From: Xiphias gladius
Taxonomy: Eukaryota; Chordata; Actinopteri; Istiophoriformes; Xiphiidae
NCBI RefSeq assembly: GCF_016859285.1
Contig: NC_053415.1
Coordinates: 5,793,001-5,857,000 of the forward strand
Length of the DNA: 64,000 nucleotides
Reading direction: 5' to 3'
Part shown: one piece after another, positions 43,805-58,591 of the stretch
Numbering within the stretch: position 1 is the stretch's first letter
How the letters are laid out: every line of letters begins with the position of its first letter
The notes under the pieces: model-generated
The model's input: the letters and a program-made list of their open reading frames with translations, nothing else
The model's database searches: none
What the model was told of the DNA's origin: nothing
Program-made: the position numbers and the translations under genes

Positions 43805-46764
43805 TGTTGTGTCTGCTTCGTAGGACGCACTATGTCACAAGAAGACGAGGAACAAATGCTATATTTCTCTACACCCCTCCCCTTCAACCTGTTTGCGTCA
43901 TAATCTCAGATTCTCATTTGCTGAACAGTTCCAAAAGGAAGGTAGGATTCTCACATTTGCTTTCATGTATGAAAGCAAATGTGAGAATGTCACCAGTGTC
44001 ACCATTGTCATATTTCTGTAGATGCAGAATACTTCGTTTTTGAAATTTTGTATATTAAAAGATATTTTTATTTTTAAATTATTTACTGTAATTGCATTTG
44101 TCACACAGTATTCTCAATACTTGTATTTGGCCATAGACATATTGATTGACAGGTGCTTGTTTATTTTTTTTTAATTTATTATTATTAATTTAAAATCTCA
44201 TTTCAATTTATTCAGTGAATACCACCATGGAGTAATTTTTTCCCTCTTACTTATTCATAATCAATCTTTATTTCTTTTTCTTGTTTTTAACTCCCAAGCA
44301 TTATTTTCTAGTTATGTCAGGGGTTTGTTTACACATCGGTGCTTACTATTTTCAGTAGTCACTGTTTGGTTATTGCTGAACCACAGTGCTTCCCCCATAA
44401 ATGAACCCAAGCCAAAGTATCTGAATCATAAGGGTCATGAGATGGAAATCGAAAGAGAAACCACTAGCTCATGGGAAGTTTGTGAATCCAAAATAAACAC
44501 TGGATGAATAATCAACAGATATTCAATAGATGCAGTACGTATATCAGAAAATGTTAAAGTGAAATTGCTTCAGTTTTGCCTGGTTCTCTGGATTTGTAAT
44601 GTATCTTGTTTGTTTGATGCTCATTATTGTTTATACAGTAAAGACATTTACATAGAAGAAAAAATATCAGATGCATATTTCTTCCACAACTTTTGGAAAT
44701 ACATGACTCGTTTGTTTTAAAGATTGGACCGCACAACTGCTGATGAGGGCAAGAGGCTGAGAACTCTGGGGCTCTGTCGACATGCTGTGAAATTTAAAAT
44801 ACAGTATGCCACATGATTTGGCTACATTTTTCATTGACCACTGCTGCTGAAAGGAACTTCCCAGCTCATGACATGCATCTGTGCTGACATGAGCCACTAG
44901 CATCACATTTCCTGCCACGCATCTCATGTGTTTCAATTTCCAGTGTCACAAGCCCTGCAATTTTTCTCATAAGGGGCAGTGGAGGTAGATGAGCATGTTT
45001 TGCACGTGGTTTAAGAGGACTGTGGGATTGTGAAGAAAATAAATGATTGGGCTAAACGCACGGTTTTTGAGAGCCTCAGATAAGATTTTTTTCTTAGCCC
45101 TCCTTCGGTCCTACATTTCACGTAGCTAGGGCAACAGATGAAAGAGTCTGAGAGATAGTTTTGTATCTAATACGCCTTACTTAGCCACTTCTACCTTGTT
45201 CTCTTTCATGTCCACAGAAGAGCTGTTTTTTTCTTAAAAAAAAGACTGAATAGGCTCCTTTGTATAACTTAAAAAATGCAAATCACACACTAAGGAAAGT
45301 GCAAGTGCGTCAAATGTGAAATGGGGCAACATAAAACAGGACCTGCAGGACACAGTGTTCAGGTGCTTGGTGCAACAGAGGATGTGAAGAAACACGGGCT
45401 TTTGTTGTATGCAATGCGTTGCTTCAAAATGGAATACTTAATGAAGGGTTTTGGTTTATAAAAGTTTAACTCTTCGGTTCACACAAACAAAGGAAGTTAA
45501 GTAACAAAAAAAATACCAATTCCTCCACCTCATATTTTGGAGCATCTTCCAAAAAAACAAATTGTTTATTTTTTCTAGGCACTAGATGGTGCTGTAGAGT
45601 GAAATCATTACTTGAAATTGGATGGGAGGCTTATTTTACATTTGCACGTGAAGGCATGGAACGCCAAAGGAGGCCATATCAGTTTAAACCATGATGGGTC
45701 TTCAGGGGAATTGGAGAGCACGTTCTCAAACCCCTACAAATCGTTCCTGAGGAGTTTGACTGTGGTACTGTTGATATTTGCGGCAAACTGCATCAGAGGA
45801 AAAAGGTTTTAATCAGTGCTGGCAATAAATAAATATTCATCTTTACTCAAGCTCCTTGCATCTTAAGGGTCAAAAATGGTTCTTTCCAAATTACTATACA
45901 AGGCAGTTTAAAACCTGTTTTCATAGCATGACCAATGTCACAGTTTTTATTGACATTAAAAAAAAAAAAAGAACGTGTTTTAACTCTCAAAACAGACTAC
46001 AGAAAACATAATGTGGCAGTAAAATTACTGTCAAATTTATTTCGGTGAACCCTTTTGCCAGTATTTAAGTGGTCCCACCTTGATGAAGGTACAACTGATG
46101 GCAAACAAGAAAAACATGTCTTGGAAAAACAGTTTAAAAATTCAAAACTAACACCTTTCCTTTCACAGAGTCACTTCGGATACAGTTTGGTTAAGAGAGG
46201 GAAGACCCTTTGAATTATTTTGCTTGTGCATTCAGTCCAAGAACTCATTTTCACTAACTTAAGGCCTTTTCCACTAAAAAGCAGAAACTCATTTCCTGAT
46301 TTAAATGACAGCCAAGTTTGCCCCGACATAAATTAAGAGAAGAAAGTGCATCAAGTGTTCAAGTAGGGTGTATAGTTCGAACAGGGAAAAGGGGTTAGGA
46401 CAGTGTGTGGGGGAGGTAACACTGGCACAGTACAGGCAATTTGCAGTGAGATTTAGAGGACAAGGGTGTAGACTGAGGAGGCTGGCCACAACTCAACCAT
46501 CAAGGCTTGACCATACAAGTAGTCCTGGCTAGTGCATCAAGTGGTGGATCACGATCACACTGTGCTGCTCGCTGAGAGCACTACTTGCACTTTGAAAGAC
46601 AAACGACACATTTAACTTTGTTAGCTTGTATAAAAATTATGCAAATAGTCCCTAATTTAATTCATTATTTTGAACGCCAACCTAGGCTGTGATCGGGAAG
46701 GCTCAGAAAGGTTAAAATAGGGAGCAGGGGGAAACGAGGATGCCCCCTCCCCCCAGCCCCAATT
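43805..46764. other. interval between the chemokine receptor and nabp1
   Basis: The left part is the promoter side of the receptor and carries the 42-bp palindrome. The right part should contain the nabp1 3' UTR: minus-strand ATTAAA at 46656-46661 (about 105 nt past the stop) and AATAAA at 46036-46041 are candidate polyadenylation signals. ORFs here are short and unrecognised. Confidence 0.55.
43947..43988. repeat. perfect 20-bp inverted repeat with a 2-bp spacer
   Basis: The left arm ATTCTCACATTTGCTTTCAT is followed by GT and then by its exact reverse complement. The structure lies about 140 bp upstream of the receptor start codon. It could be a hairpin in DNA or in a 5' leader, or the remnant of a mobile element. 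Confidence 0.95.
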
Positions 46765-49107
<2,343 letters not shown>

Positions 49108-49119
49108 TGTTACTCTCGG

Positions 49120-49141
49120 AAAAAAAAAAAAAAAAAAAAAA
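49120..49141 (-). repeat. 22-nt T run just upstream of the nabp1 start codon
   Basis: On the coding strand, 22 consecutive T residues end 12 nt before the nabp1 ATG and are followed by CCGAGAGTAACA. This could be part of the 5' leader or the pyrimidine tract of a 3' splice site (CCGAG|AG). Confidence 0.9.
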
Positions 49142-50648
49142 TCCCTGTTCGTTCCCTACCTGTCACTTGAATTCAGCAGCAATAAGAGCTGGCTGTCGTC
49201 ACTTTGTATTGGGTAGCGACTACGTTAGCTTTAGCTCAGCTAACTAATTAGCCCGTTAGCCAAATGCTAACTAAACCCTACTTCAAACACACTAACGTTA
49301 TCGTAATTACATACACACGGGCCAGCTTCTTGGGTAGTCTACTACAATCCAGTCAAATCCAATTTAACACTTGTGACACTACAAGAAAGAGGTGACAGAT
49401 CTGCCCTCTTCAGAACAGCTAACACTAACCAGGCGACTACTTCACAGAACGTTAGCTAGCTCGCAGTTAGCTACCTTCTTTTTCTTTCAGGATATGAGCC
49501 TCTAGGCATCTTTCTTTTCTCGATTATTGCCATAATGGCATCTTCATTCTTCACATATCATCAGTTAACATGAAAAACCGCACTAATGTAACTTGTAAGC
49601 ATTCATCGAGTTGGCTAAAATGTCGAAGTTAGGTAAAATAGTATTAACAAGCTGACAAATCCAGAGTCGGGAGTCAAATCTGAGATGTTTCTGTTTTAGC
49701 AAAGACCGTTCCACTGACTGCAAGTTACATCAGAGATATTGTCTTTGTTCCGAAGTATTTGGAGATAACAGTTATAATCGCCTTCGACCATCTAGACAGC
49801 TCCTGTTAACGTTAATATATTCAAACCAATCGAACGCATTTCCTTTGTGTGTCTCTTTTGAGTATAACGAACTGATAGCTTTGCTAACGCGCAGTCTGGC
49901 CAAATGATGCTATACGACTAGTGTGTCTATATTTAACTGTGGCCCCAATAACGTTGCAGTTGTTCGAAAAGCCTTATATCAAATGCCCTGGTTATTTATG
50001 CCTAAACAATACTAAAGGTCAAAAACGCTATTTAAAACCTGTACAAGCTGTTCACACGTTCCCCATTCCTATAACAATACCCCCAAAAACTACGTCAGCG
50101 AGTGCTGCCGGTCAATTTTGTATGACTCGGCCAGTTCCATTATCCCTCGTAGGGAAGGGGGGCTATACGTAGAAATTTCTTTTTGCGCGCTCTTATACAG
50201 ACGAGTCGACAGATACTGACAATTACCAGGCGTCTATTTTTGTAAATACGATGCAGCTACAAGTGTAAGCAGACAGCGTGCTGACCTGTTTATAGAAAAG
50301 AAAGTGGTTGGTTTCTACCAAATGGCTTCCATTCACTAACAACGCGAGAAGAGGAGATTAAATATGTAATTAAATATCAGCGATGAAACCAACGATATTT
50401 TATTTTTTTTAAAATGCTGTCAAGTTATTCATTAATTTTATGTCATCACGGCTAATTGTTACTTTGAATATTAAATACAGAATTTATAACCTCAGACACT
50501 CTCACAATAATTAGAGCGAAAATGCCTCCAAATAGTAAGTAGTTATTCACGTGTAAAACACGTTGAAGCATTACTACTTATTAATCCACTTGGTTCGGTG
50601 TGCCGAGTTTTGATGGCGTGTGTGGAAACTAAGAAGTAAAAGATAAGC
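49142..50648. other. upstream flank of nabp1
   Basis: The stretch contains several CpG dinucleotides and repeated gttagc/gctaac words around 49210-49460, which fits a housekeeping promoter or first-exon region for nabp1. I see no convincing coding exon. The right end leads into the tRNA gene and its terminator. Confidence 0.45.
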
Positions 50649-50730
50649 CGTCACGAACAGGATTCGAACCTGTGCGGGGAAACCCCATTGGATTTCGAGT
50701 CCAACGCCTTAACCTCTCGGCCACCGTGAC
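50649..50730 (-). tRNA. tRNA-Ser (anticodon CGA)
   Basis: The minus strand folds into an 82-nt class II tRNA decoding UCG. It has a seven-pair acceptor stem (GTCACGG with TCGTGAC, last pair G-U) and discriminator G. The D-arm/A-box region reads TGGCCGAGAGGTTAAGGC. The anticodon stem is TTGGA/TCCAA around the loop CTCGAAA. The variable arm is long (TGGGGTTTCCCCGC) and the T arm/B box is GGTTCGAATCC. There is no intron. A TTTT run at 50641-50638 is a suitable RNA polymerase III terminator eight bases past the 3' end. Confidence 0.97.
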
Positions 50731-51479
50731 GTTTCTCCTCTACCTCGTTCCAGGGTTTTTATTTAACACTCCTCTTCTGTGTGCTTTCTGATATTTTGTA
50801 AATTTGTTTGGTTGCTTGTTGACTATAGCAGTGCTATCGATAATGACGATGGAAAGTGTAGTGGAGGAAGCGGAGGGTGTTGGCGTGAGTTCGGACATAG
50901 GAGGGAGACCAACACCGTCAAAACACCTCGGCTCACCCACGGATATTGAGAGGAAAAAGAAAACTCTTTGAAGGCACTTTTAACACTTTGGAGTAGCTTG
51001 GGAAACGCGGCTATGGGCTTAGATGTATCACGATATTGTGTGTGACTATGTGTAAATGTGTAATCTGTAAATATGAAAACACCTCCCATAAATACAAAGA
51101 AAGATGGGTAAACTCACAAAAACATATTGCAAATATAAAACGGATTTGCAAATACAGAAATTCCACAAATTAAAAAAAAATCTGTGAATACATACAAATA
51201 ATTTACAAATAAATTAAATGTATTTGTGAGTATATTACTAACATTAACAACTTTTGAACAGGCATTTGTGAATATTTTTCATTTGAGAATCAAAAAGGCA
51301 ATTGTGGATTTCAATCCTACGCTTGTCGATTTGCATTTTTACATGCAGAGTTTTGAGACACACCAATCAGCAAGAATGATTAAATCTATAAATATGTCAA
51401 TTTTAAATCCATATGGACAAAACAAATGTCATTACATAAGGAAGAATGACCTGGAAAAAAAAACTATAAAGACGAGGTT

Positions 51480-51897
51480 GTGAATGCAACTGATTTTGAT
51501 ATCATGAATGGTGTCTTGAAATTGAAATGGCTAAAAGTCTTTTGTTAAAAAATAGAAAACTCTTTTTGGTTTATTGTCCCCAATGGGACTTTTCAAAAAA
51601 TGGGTGGGATAGACTTTTTACTACACTGTGATTTTGATTGTTGCCCTTTGCCGGTAAAATGTTGTGCGTTCCATCAGCAAGTCCTTCTCTATTGGAAATT
51701 AAATATAAACATAACTTCACACCACATAAGACATCTGTGTGGAATAACAGATACATATTTCTCAGCGGAAAATCTATGCGCATAGAGGAACGGAGATCCA
51801 AGGGGATTTGGGCTGTTGCTCATTTTATGGACGATAATGGAAATTCGTTACAGCATGAGGAGTTGTCGGAGAAATTCCAACTGCAACTGTTGTGTTA
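51480..51897 (+). mobile_element. fragment of an L1-like non-LTR retrotransposon
   Basis: Plus-strand frames give, in order, DFDIMNGVLKLKWLKSFVKK, a stop, LFGLLSPMGLFKKW, GGIDFLLHCDFDCCPLPVKC, then FHQQVLLYWKL in one frame and LLEIKYKHNFTPHKTSVWNN RYIFLSGKS with KGIWAVAHFMDDNGNSLQHE in another. These match the C-terminal part of fish L1-type reverse transcriptase ORFs (typically FHQQVLLYWKL... WNNRYI... KGIWSV.HLMDD.GN). Stops and frame changes show that it is dead, and only the 3' end of ORF2 is left. Confidence 0.75.
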
Positions 51898-53485
51898 AGA
51901 ACTATAATAGAATATAAAAGCCATACCAATCTGTCAGAGATCAGTGGTTCATGAAGACATGTTCTACTCCAAGGTCTCTCCTGGGTCGAGGCAGCTTTGC
52001 ATCATAGGAATTGACATCTGGGACAATATATGTACCAACAGAGTTAATCGACAGCTCGTTGTTTGGTCTTCTCTTTAGTTTGACAGCGGTTGGTATCCAT
52101 AAATGTTGCATTACCACCATCTACTGGAAAGTGCTTGGTCCTCCTGCATTTGTGAATTTTGTGTGACACAAAATGGTGCGGTACAATAGTCTCAGGAGGA
52201 TCCACACGAATACATTTCCACTGAAAAATTCTAAGTTGACCTTCAAATGGTGATATACGAGTTGTAAATTAGAGGCGGAGATAAAGATTTACAGATACAA
52301 ATCACTGCATTTATTTGTGCAGTGTTTTATGAGTTAAGTAACTTGACATTTGTTTGTGATTAGTATTAAGAATATTTTAACACCATAGCAACTAGTAGCA
52401 CTTAAACAAGTCCACTTTTATCTCAAGCCTAGAGTTTCCTCTTGGGCTCTGCTTTTTAAAAAATGTTTTTATGCTGGGACATCATCACATTCCGCCGTCC
52501 AGAGTTAAAGCTGCTCCTTCTCCACGGCTTTTATCCGCCTAGAGCTGCACGTTCGCTTTTCTGCTGCACGTCCAGAATGGCCTCGGCCCGCACCCTCCCA
52601 AGTTACCTCCTAGAGGCTTACACATTCTCCCACAACTCGTCCTTGGTCTTTTCTGCCGTTATTATTGTTATTATTTTCATTTTTCTTTATGCTGATGACA
52701 TTATCACATTCCAATACCTCAGATTTCTTACTTTTCTATTTTTAAAAAAAAGGTATTAACCAAAAGTTTTGATTTTTACAATCTGATGTCACATTGTTTT
52801 TACACAATCTTACAGGAATTATTTGCTTCAGATGCTGTTACATAATCAATTGGCTATGGAAGGATGAGAAAATAAAATCACAATCCATTCAATTCCATTC
52901 ACAAAAAGCCTTGTTTTAACAATGTTATTTGGTATGGAGCACAGTGTGTTCACTCTTGAAAATGTGAAGGATTACTTCAGGTCATAGCGCTTACCTCATT
53001 CAATATTAATTAGGGGTGGGACGAAATATCAATACGGGAATATATTGTATTACTTCCTCTTCCTCATCAATACACTGGCATCAAATATCGATATTTTTAT
53101 TAAAACATACAGGCGCTCTAAATGGAATCTCCCACCAATTTGACTGAACAGAGTCACTACTTCATGACTCCTCGTGGTGGCGCTCATCGAATGAATGAGG
53201 GTAAGCCTGCGGTGAAGAACAAGAAGAAAGTCCCCCCCCTTTGGATAAATACCGGCCCTACATGTCGAAAGCCTGGGCTCACTTCCAGGCTGTGTGTCCT
53301 CCGACGGAGAGAGCGGGTCTTTCACTCTCACACACTGACGCACACCTGGACATAAACACACGTGTCCAGGTGTTTGTTGAACATGTTTGTTCCTGTCCGA
53401 GACACACCTGGACCGGTCCCCTCCTTGTTGCTTCATGACCTGGAGTGGACCGGTCAGCAGTCTGCTGCTCATGAGACTGAAAGTA

Positions 53486-53486
53486 A

Positions 53487-53521
<35 letters not shown>

Positions 53522-53525
53522 CACA
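53486..53525. repeat. (CA)n microsatellite
   Basis: About 20 AC/CA dinucleotides with one acgc interruption. Confidence 0.95.
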
Positions 53526-56500
53526 TTAACGCCTTCACACTGGGCATTTTTCTGTCGTCTGAATTACATCTGAAAGGTGACTGAGACAGACACTGATATG
53601 TGGTAGAAATGTGTCCAGATTTACATTAAATAAGTTGATTATGCTTGTTAAGTACCCAAATGTGTATTTTTTTAATGTGTTTAGGATTTTTTGAGAGAGA
53701 AATGTGAATTTTTTGCATTCATTATTTTTTTATTTTAATATTTTGTGTTTAATGTATCCTACCTTTTATATCCCTATCCTAGATTGGCGCCTTTAGCCAT
53801 TGAAGCACATAGCTATCGACTTATGTCATGAAGTGACGTGCAGCCATGCATGCAGCACAGTGTTCTTTTTTTTTTTTGTGGAGTGGGGGGTTGAGGGGGC
53901 TGGGTGTAAATAGCTGAAAAGCTGCCATCTGACTCTTTTACCCGGGTGCAAATAGACACTGCCTTAAATTCAACAGAAACAATTTTTTTTTTCCACCCAT
54001 TAAGTGTCTCTGTACTCTGGATATTCCACAGCACAAGCTGTCAGTATATAGTTTTCATATGGGCTATCTCTTCTGTTTCAATTAAAACAGTTAGCAGTTT
54101 TTCTTGCAATTTTCAAAGTAGCCAGGGATCTTTTGCTGGAAAGGCAGGTTACTGATGAATTCTTTTTTTTTTTCAGAAATTTGAGCACCACATGAATTTC
54201 TTTTTACCTTCTTAGTAATATGGCGGAGGCAGAAATATCTGAGACAGATCTCAAAACCTGGGAAAAAGGTATTTGTAGGGTTAGACAGTGCTAGGCTTAG
54301 AAACAAAAATGTTATTTTGTAAGGTGGGTTAAGCAGCCTTTCATTGTGGCTCTGACCCCAGCACCTGTCTTACTTTGATATAAATAATATTTACATTTTA
54401 TATGTAAATAAGAGCCGAGCGATTAAACCACTCCTTCCACTGAGATTAATCCACAACTCACCTGTTACCTACAGTTAGGTTTACCAGATCACAACACTAG
54501 GACCCACAGTCATTTCCAAATTTGAAGTAGCCTAAGCAACAGCAAGCTTAACTATATGTTTCTGTGACACAATAGGTCAAACGTGAGTCACTGGGATCAC
54601 GACATGAATGATGCAGAGGATATTAACTACTATTATCTAATTTATCTGAAATGTGTGACATTTACTCATCTCTTCTTAACTTTAGGACTGCAAATAAAGA
54701 GCACAAACAAAACATTAATGTTAAAAAATCTTTATTGATTTATACAATACTAAATTTTGAGAGGAAATTCCTGCATGTTTACATGATGCTTGAAACAAGT
54801 GTCAGTAGGAGTACATTGAAACACTCAAGTGGCAAGGAATCTTCTGCTGTGAAGAAAATTTCTTTGGTTTAAGTGGTTAACTAAATTAAACAGGCTAAAA
54901 CGTAAAAGCAAAGATGAACATGATATCACTACCTGTGCTGTAAGTATCTGGTGTTTGAACATTCAAGCAAACAATGGTCCTCACATATGATCCAGTGATT
55001 TTAAAACAAATAGAAACAGAGTTTTACACACATACACATGTCTACAAATTTATTTCTAGATACTTATTTTTTCACATTAGCAGACAGAGATATCACCTAA
55101 GTAACACGTTTGCATGAATAAGCAGAAATACATCAAAACCAGTCACATTTTAACCTCTACATTATACAGCCCACATGAGCCTAGTGTTTGATCCTTTCTC
55201 AGTAATGTGATTTATGCAAAGAAGAATTAAATATGATAAATCTTCTGCCTGACTAATCACATTTAAAATAAATAGGTAAGAAGTCATTTAAAATGATTCA
55301 TGTCTATTTATTTTCTCCTTACAGATCCAATTTAGCAGACTGGCAGGTTAACTTTTAAACACATGAAGCACTTCAAAGGCTTTGAGTGCATTACTTTGGC
55401 AAGAACTGTTGAAAATATTTTTGTTATATCACATACACTGTATTCCTTTTGTGTTTACCAGACCTCAATATTAATAATAAGGGATTTTCGTGCATAGTTT
55501 AGACATAATAAAATATTTTGGGCACCATATTTTGACTTACAGAAGTCAAGAATCTATTGCTCTGTCTTCTTCAGGAGCAATATAATAGATGTTGGGTGTA
55601 ACTGAAATAGAGGTTTCCCAATCCTCCTAAAACATATTTCAGTTCTCATGGTCTAACACATTGCAGACACCTTTCTACCACGCTGCACATATGCATAATG
55701 CAAACATGACTTTATCATCCTTTCCAACAAATGAAGTTCTTTCCCAAACTTCCCAACACTCACACCTTGCAAAACACACTCATGTCCAGAAGCCTCTACA
55801 GGGGCAGAACACTTCTGGCTCCAGGGAGCATCTTCTCATCCTCTCTTTGCACTGTCTTAATAAGGAGGCCAAGAGCCTGAAAAATGGGCTGAGCAGTGGT
55901 AATCCATCGAACCTAGGAGTGCTGTTCTCTGCCTTTTTCCACTTCTGTAACCTCTGTAGTATTTTGATCCTTGGCACCTGGTATCGCGAGCTATATTATT
56001 TTTAGGGAGTCATGGCATTAGATATCTGTAACTAAGGCTGGTAAAGCACTAACAATGTGCAAAAAGAGGAAGGTCAGAAACTTTCAGGTATGACTTTCAA
56101 ACATGACGTTTTATGAAGTTATTTTGACAGATGTTTTTGCACCTCCTTTAAAATGAAATGTTTTCAGTCCTTTTGTAGTTTGTATCAAACCTTGAGTATG
56201 CCCCATAAAGTGATAGCTGCAAGTAATTCCTCAGAAGATGAAAAAACTTCAGGCATGTTTTACTTTCACTCTCATCTACAAAAATAGGAATCCATCCCAT
56301 CAGGAGTGCAATTACTCATACTAGCTTGTGTGGATTAAAGGCACTGTAAGAGTATCTGTATGCATGTATCTGGGGTGAGGGGCTTTAGTCATGGTTTCCT
56401 GGTAAAAGTGTGTGAGATACTGTTTGTCTTAAACATATGAAACTGAGTAAACATTTCCCCATGCAAGTCATGGATGTCTGAAAGTAAGACACGATGAACA

Positions 56501-57715
56501 CCCTAGTATCATAAGGTAACTCAAAAACCTTTAAAGATACAACATTTAACGTATAAGTACACACACTCAAGGCAGTTATCATAAAGTTACTATCTTATGA
56601 TGTATAAGCTGTAAATACCTATAGAGTAGTGTGCTTCATGTAGAAAATGACAATAATTCCTGTACATAAACATACAAAGTTGCCCTGGATAATAGACAAA
56701 TGGCTGTAAAATGGACATTTAGCATGTCAGTCTTAAAACCTGTATGGTTATTTTTGTCACTAATATATTTTTCTCTCCATCTAGAGTAGCTCCTATGCTA
56801 TGTCCTTCATTTGCATCAGTGTAACTGAACTCAAACATATATTTCTTTTATCTTTCTAGGAATATCAAATAAGTGGCATTTGCAAGAACATTTTGACTAT
56901 TTCAAATTATTATATGCTATTCTACTTTTCAGTGATTCAAAGGTTAATTGTTGGTTGTTGGTGGTCAATTGGCAATCACCAATTACTATAATCCTTTATG
57001 TACGTCATGCAACTCATAGGGCACTCTAGGTTGGTCATCAATGATAAGGTTGGAAATTCTGAAAGAGATCAGGGCTTTTCAGAGCACAGATCCAAAGAAT
57101 TCTGTAAACAAACTCCTGTTCACTACAAAACACCCAGGGACATTTTCCCCGAAAACCCAGAAACTGCTCATTCCAACTTGCACAACCTGGCAACACCCTG
57201 CCTCAATAGGCTGTGGGCAGTACCACTGTTGTCAAAGATTCACTATTTTTCACAAAAACTGCAAAGAACAAAGAGACTATTTGTCAGTGAGGAAGGGAGG
57301 TCCGTAGGCAGACAAACACAGCAAGAGGGAGATTGTTGGCCCACGGCCCTGGAGATGTGCTGCTGTTTAAGTGAGTTATGGTTCGTTGATGCAATGTGAG
57401 TTTAGGAAGCACTCTTAGTGAGGTGCACTGTAGGGGTAGCTGTTAACCTACTTGCTTATGCAGATCACGTCAAGGTTTTTAGACTAAGCGGGTGATAATC
57501 AAAAGGTAGTGTGGGAAAGGTCCAAGGAAGGACTACCTTAGGAAAGTGAAAGCTGAAAGTACAGTATGTTTCTAGTTTATATGGGTGTTTATGAAAGCAA
57601 CACAAGACTGTTTACAATGGAGGGATAATTTTTGCCCGCTGGGTGTCAAATGTAGAAACTTGAAGTAAAGAAAGAATCAGAAATTATAACTGATGCTCAA
57701 CAAAATCAAATCATA

Positions 57716-58591
57716 TTAAGACACTTGCTCCACAGCAGTTTTTGCTGTGGGAGTATGGGCATCTGCTGTCTCAACAGGGTTTTTTTGTTTCTCTTGTTCT
57801 TCTTCCTCATCGTCTTCTTCCTCCCCAACATCTTCATCATGCTCTGGCACTGCCAGGACAGCAGAACGATCACCATTAATCTCACACTCAATGCTTGGTG
57901 CTTCTCCATTGATTGCCAGCTCTGCCTTCATGCTGTCTGGGGTGGAGGGACTCAGCATCTCCCGAATCTCTTCTACAACACCTTCGTGGGTATGCACCTC
58001 CGCCAAGGGAATCTCCCCATCTAAGCTTCCCAGAGGAGGAATCTCCACATGAGCTTCTTCCACAGGTGAGCCCATGTCTTGTGTGGGGACTTCCCCATCT
58101 CTGACCTTCTTTACATTAAAGGTCATTGGAGACACTTTGAATGAGGAGGTCTTAGCAGTTGGGCTCTTGGGGTGGTTAGGGGTGAGGCTCTTTTTGATTT
58201 TCTCACGCTTCTCAGGTGGCACAATCTTTGTGGTGATCTGGGTCATCTTCTTCTCAATGCTTTGGCGTGAAAAGGCCTTCTTGAGGCTATCGACCTTCTT
58301 CAGGCTGGAGCGCTTGAACCTGTCAGCCCTTCTCTCAAAAGCATGGGATGTGCCCAAACCCACTCCGGCCTCACCCTCCAGCATCTCTTCTCCCTCCCCG
58401 TGTGCTGCAAGATCATCATCATCATCTGAGGACAGGCTAATGGTCTGGAGACCCTCCTCTTGGGCACGCATGCCATCAACAGAACCTGTAATAGATGGAG
58501 TAGGCTGGGTGGATTCTGCATCATACTGGCTTGGTTGTGGGGTCTTGAGGGAGTCCTTGACTAACACGCTAGAGGGGATCTCATTGTCTTC
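57716..58591 (-). CDS. cavin2: cavin2 (SDPR), last coding exon, partial gene
   Basis: Cavin-2 (serum deprivation response protein) is a phosphatidylserine-binding caveolar coat protein that shapes caveolae with caveolin-1 and cavin-1. The exon starts after CTTTTTCTTAG in phase 0 with EDNEIPSSVLVKDS, matching human ENEIPASVFVK, and runs 291 codons to the stop at 57716-57718. Family blocks are SLSSDDDDDL (acidic), RSSLKKVDSLKKAFSRQSIE and KKMTQITTKIVPPEKREKIK (basic HR2 region), then KSLTPNHPKSPTAKTSSFKV, SPMTFNVKKVRDGE. The rest is a variable acidic tail with an EEEDDEEEEQEKQK run. The large usual first exon, which encodes the N-terminal leucine-zipper coiled coil, is not found to the right and should lie beyond 64000. 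A small candidate first exon is at 60509-60541. Confidence 0.93.
   Translation of the reverse strand, partial: EDNEIPSSVLVKDSLKTPQPSQYDAESTQPTPSITGSVDGMRAQEEGLQTISLSSDDDDDLAAHGEGEEMLEGEAGVGLGTSHAFERRADRFKRSSLKKVDSLKKAFSRQSIEKKMTQITTKIVPPEKREKIKKSLTPNHPKSPTAKTSSFKVSPMTFNVKKVRDGEVPTQDMGSPVEEAHVEIPPLGSLDGEIPLAEVHTHEGVVEEIREMLSPSTPDSMKAELAINGEAPSIECEINGDRSAVLAVPEHDEDVGEEEDDEEEEQEKQKNPVETADAHTPTAKTAVEQVS

Larger units (their letters stand above)
50731..57715. other. interval between the tRNA gene and cavin2
   Basis: Apart from an L1-like relic (51480-51897) and a (CA)n tract (53486-53525), I see only unrecognised short ORFs. Around 53010-53110 the text ggggtgggacgaaatatcaa resembles a common interspersed repeat edge. 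Around 54160-54300 a plus-strand segment contains a short exon-like ATGGCGGAGGCAG, which I regard as repeat-like. The last 3 kb before 57716 is probably the cavin2 3' UTR: minus-strand AATAAA at 54731-54736 is a possible end. Confidence 0.5.

Noticed and set aside
54215-54268. Plus-strand ATGGCGGAGGCAG frame ending at AAAAAG|GTATTTG
   Set aside because: The words resemble the edge of a common interspersed repeat, and no downstream exon in phase was found.
56998-57399. 133-codon plus-strand ORF downstream of cavin2
   Set aside because: No recognised family and it lies opposite the likely cavin2 3' UTR.
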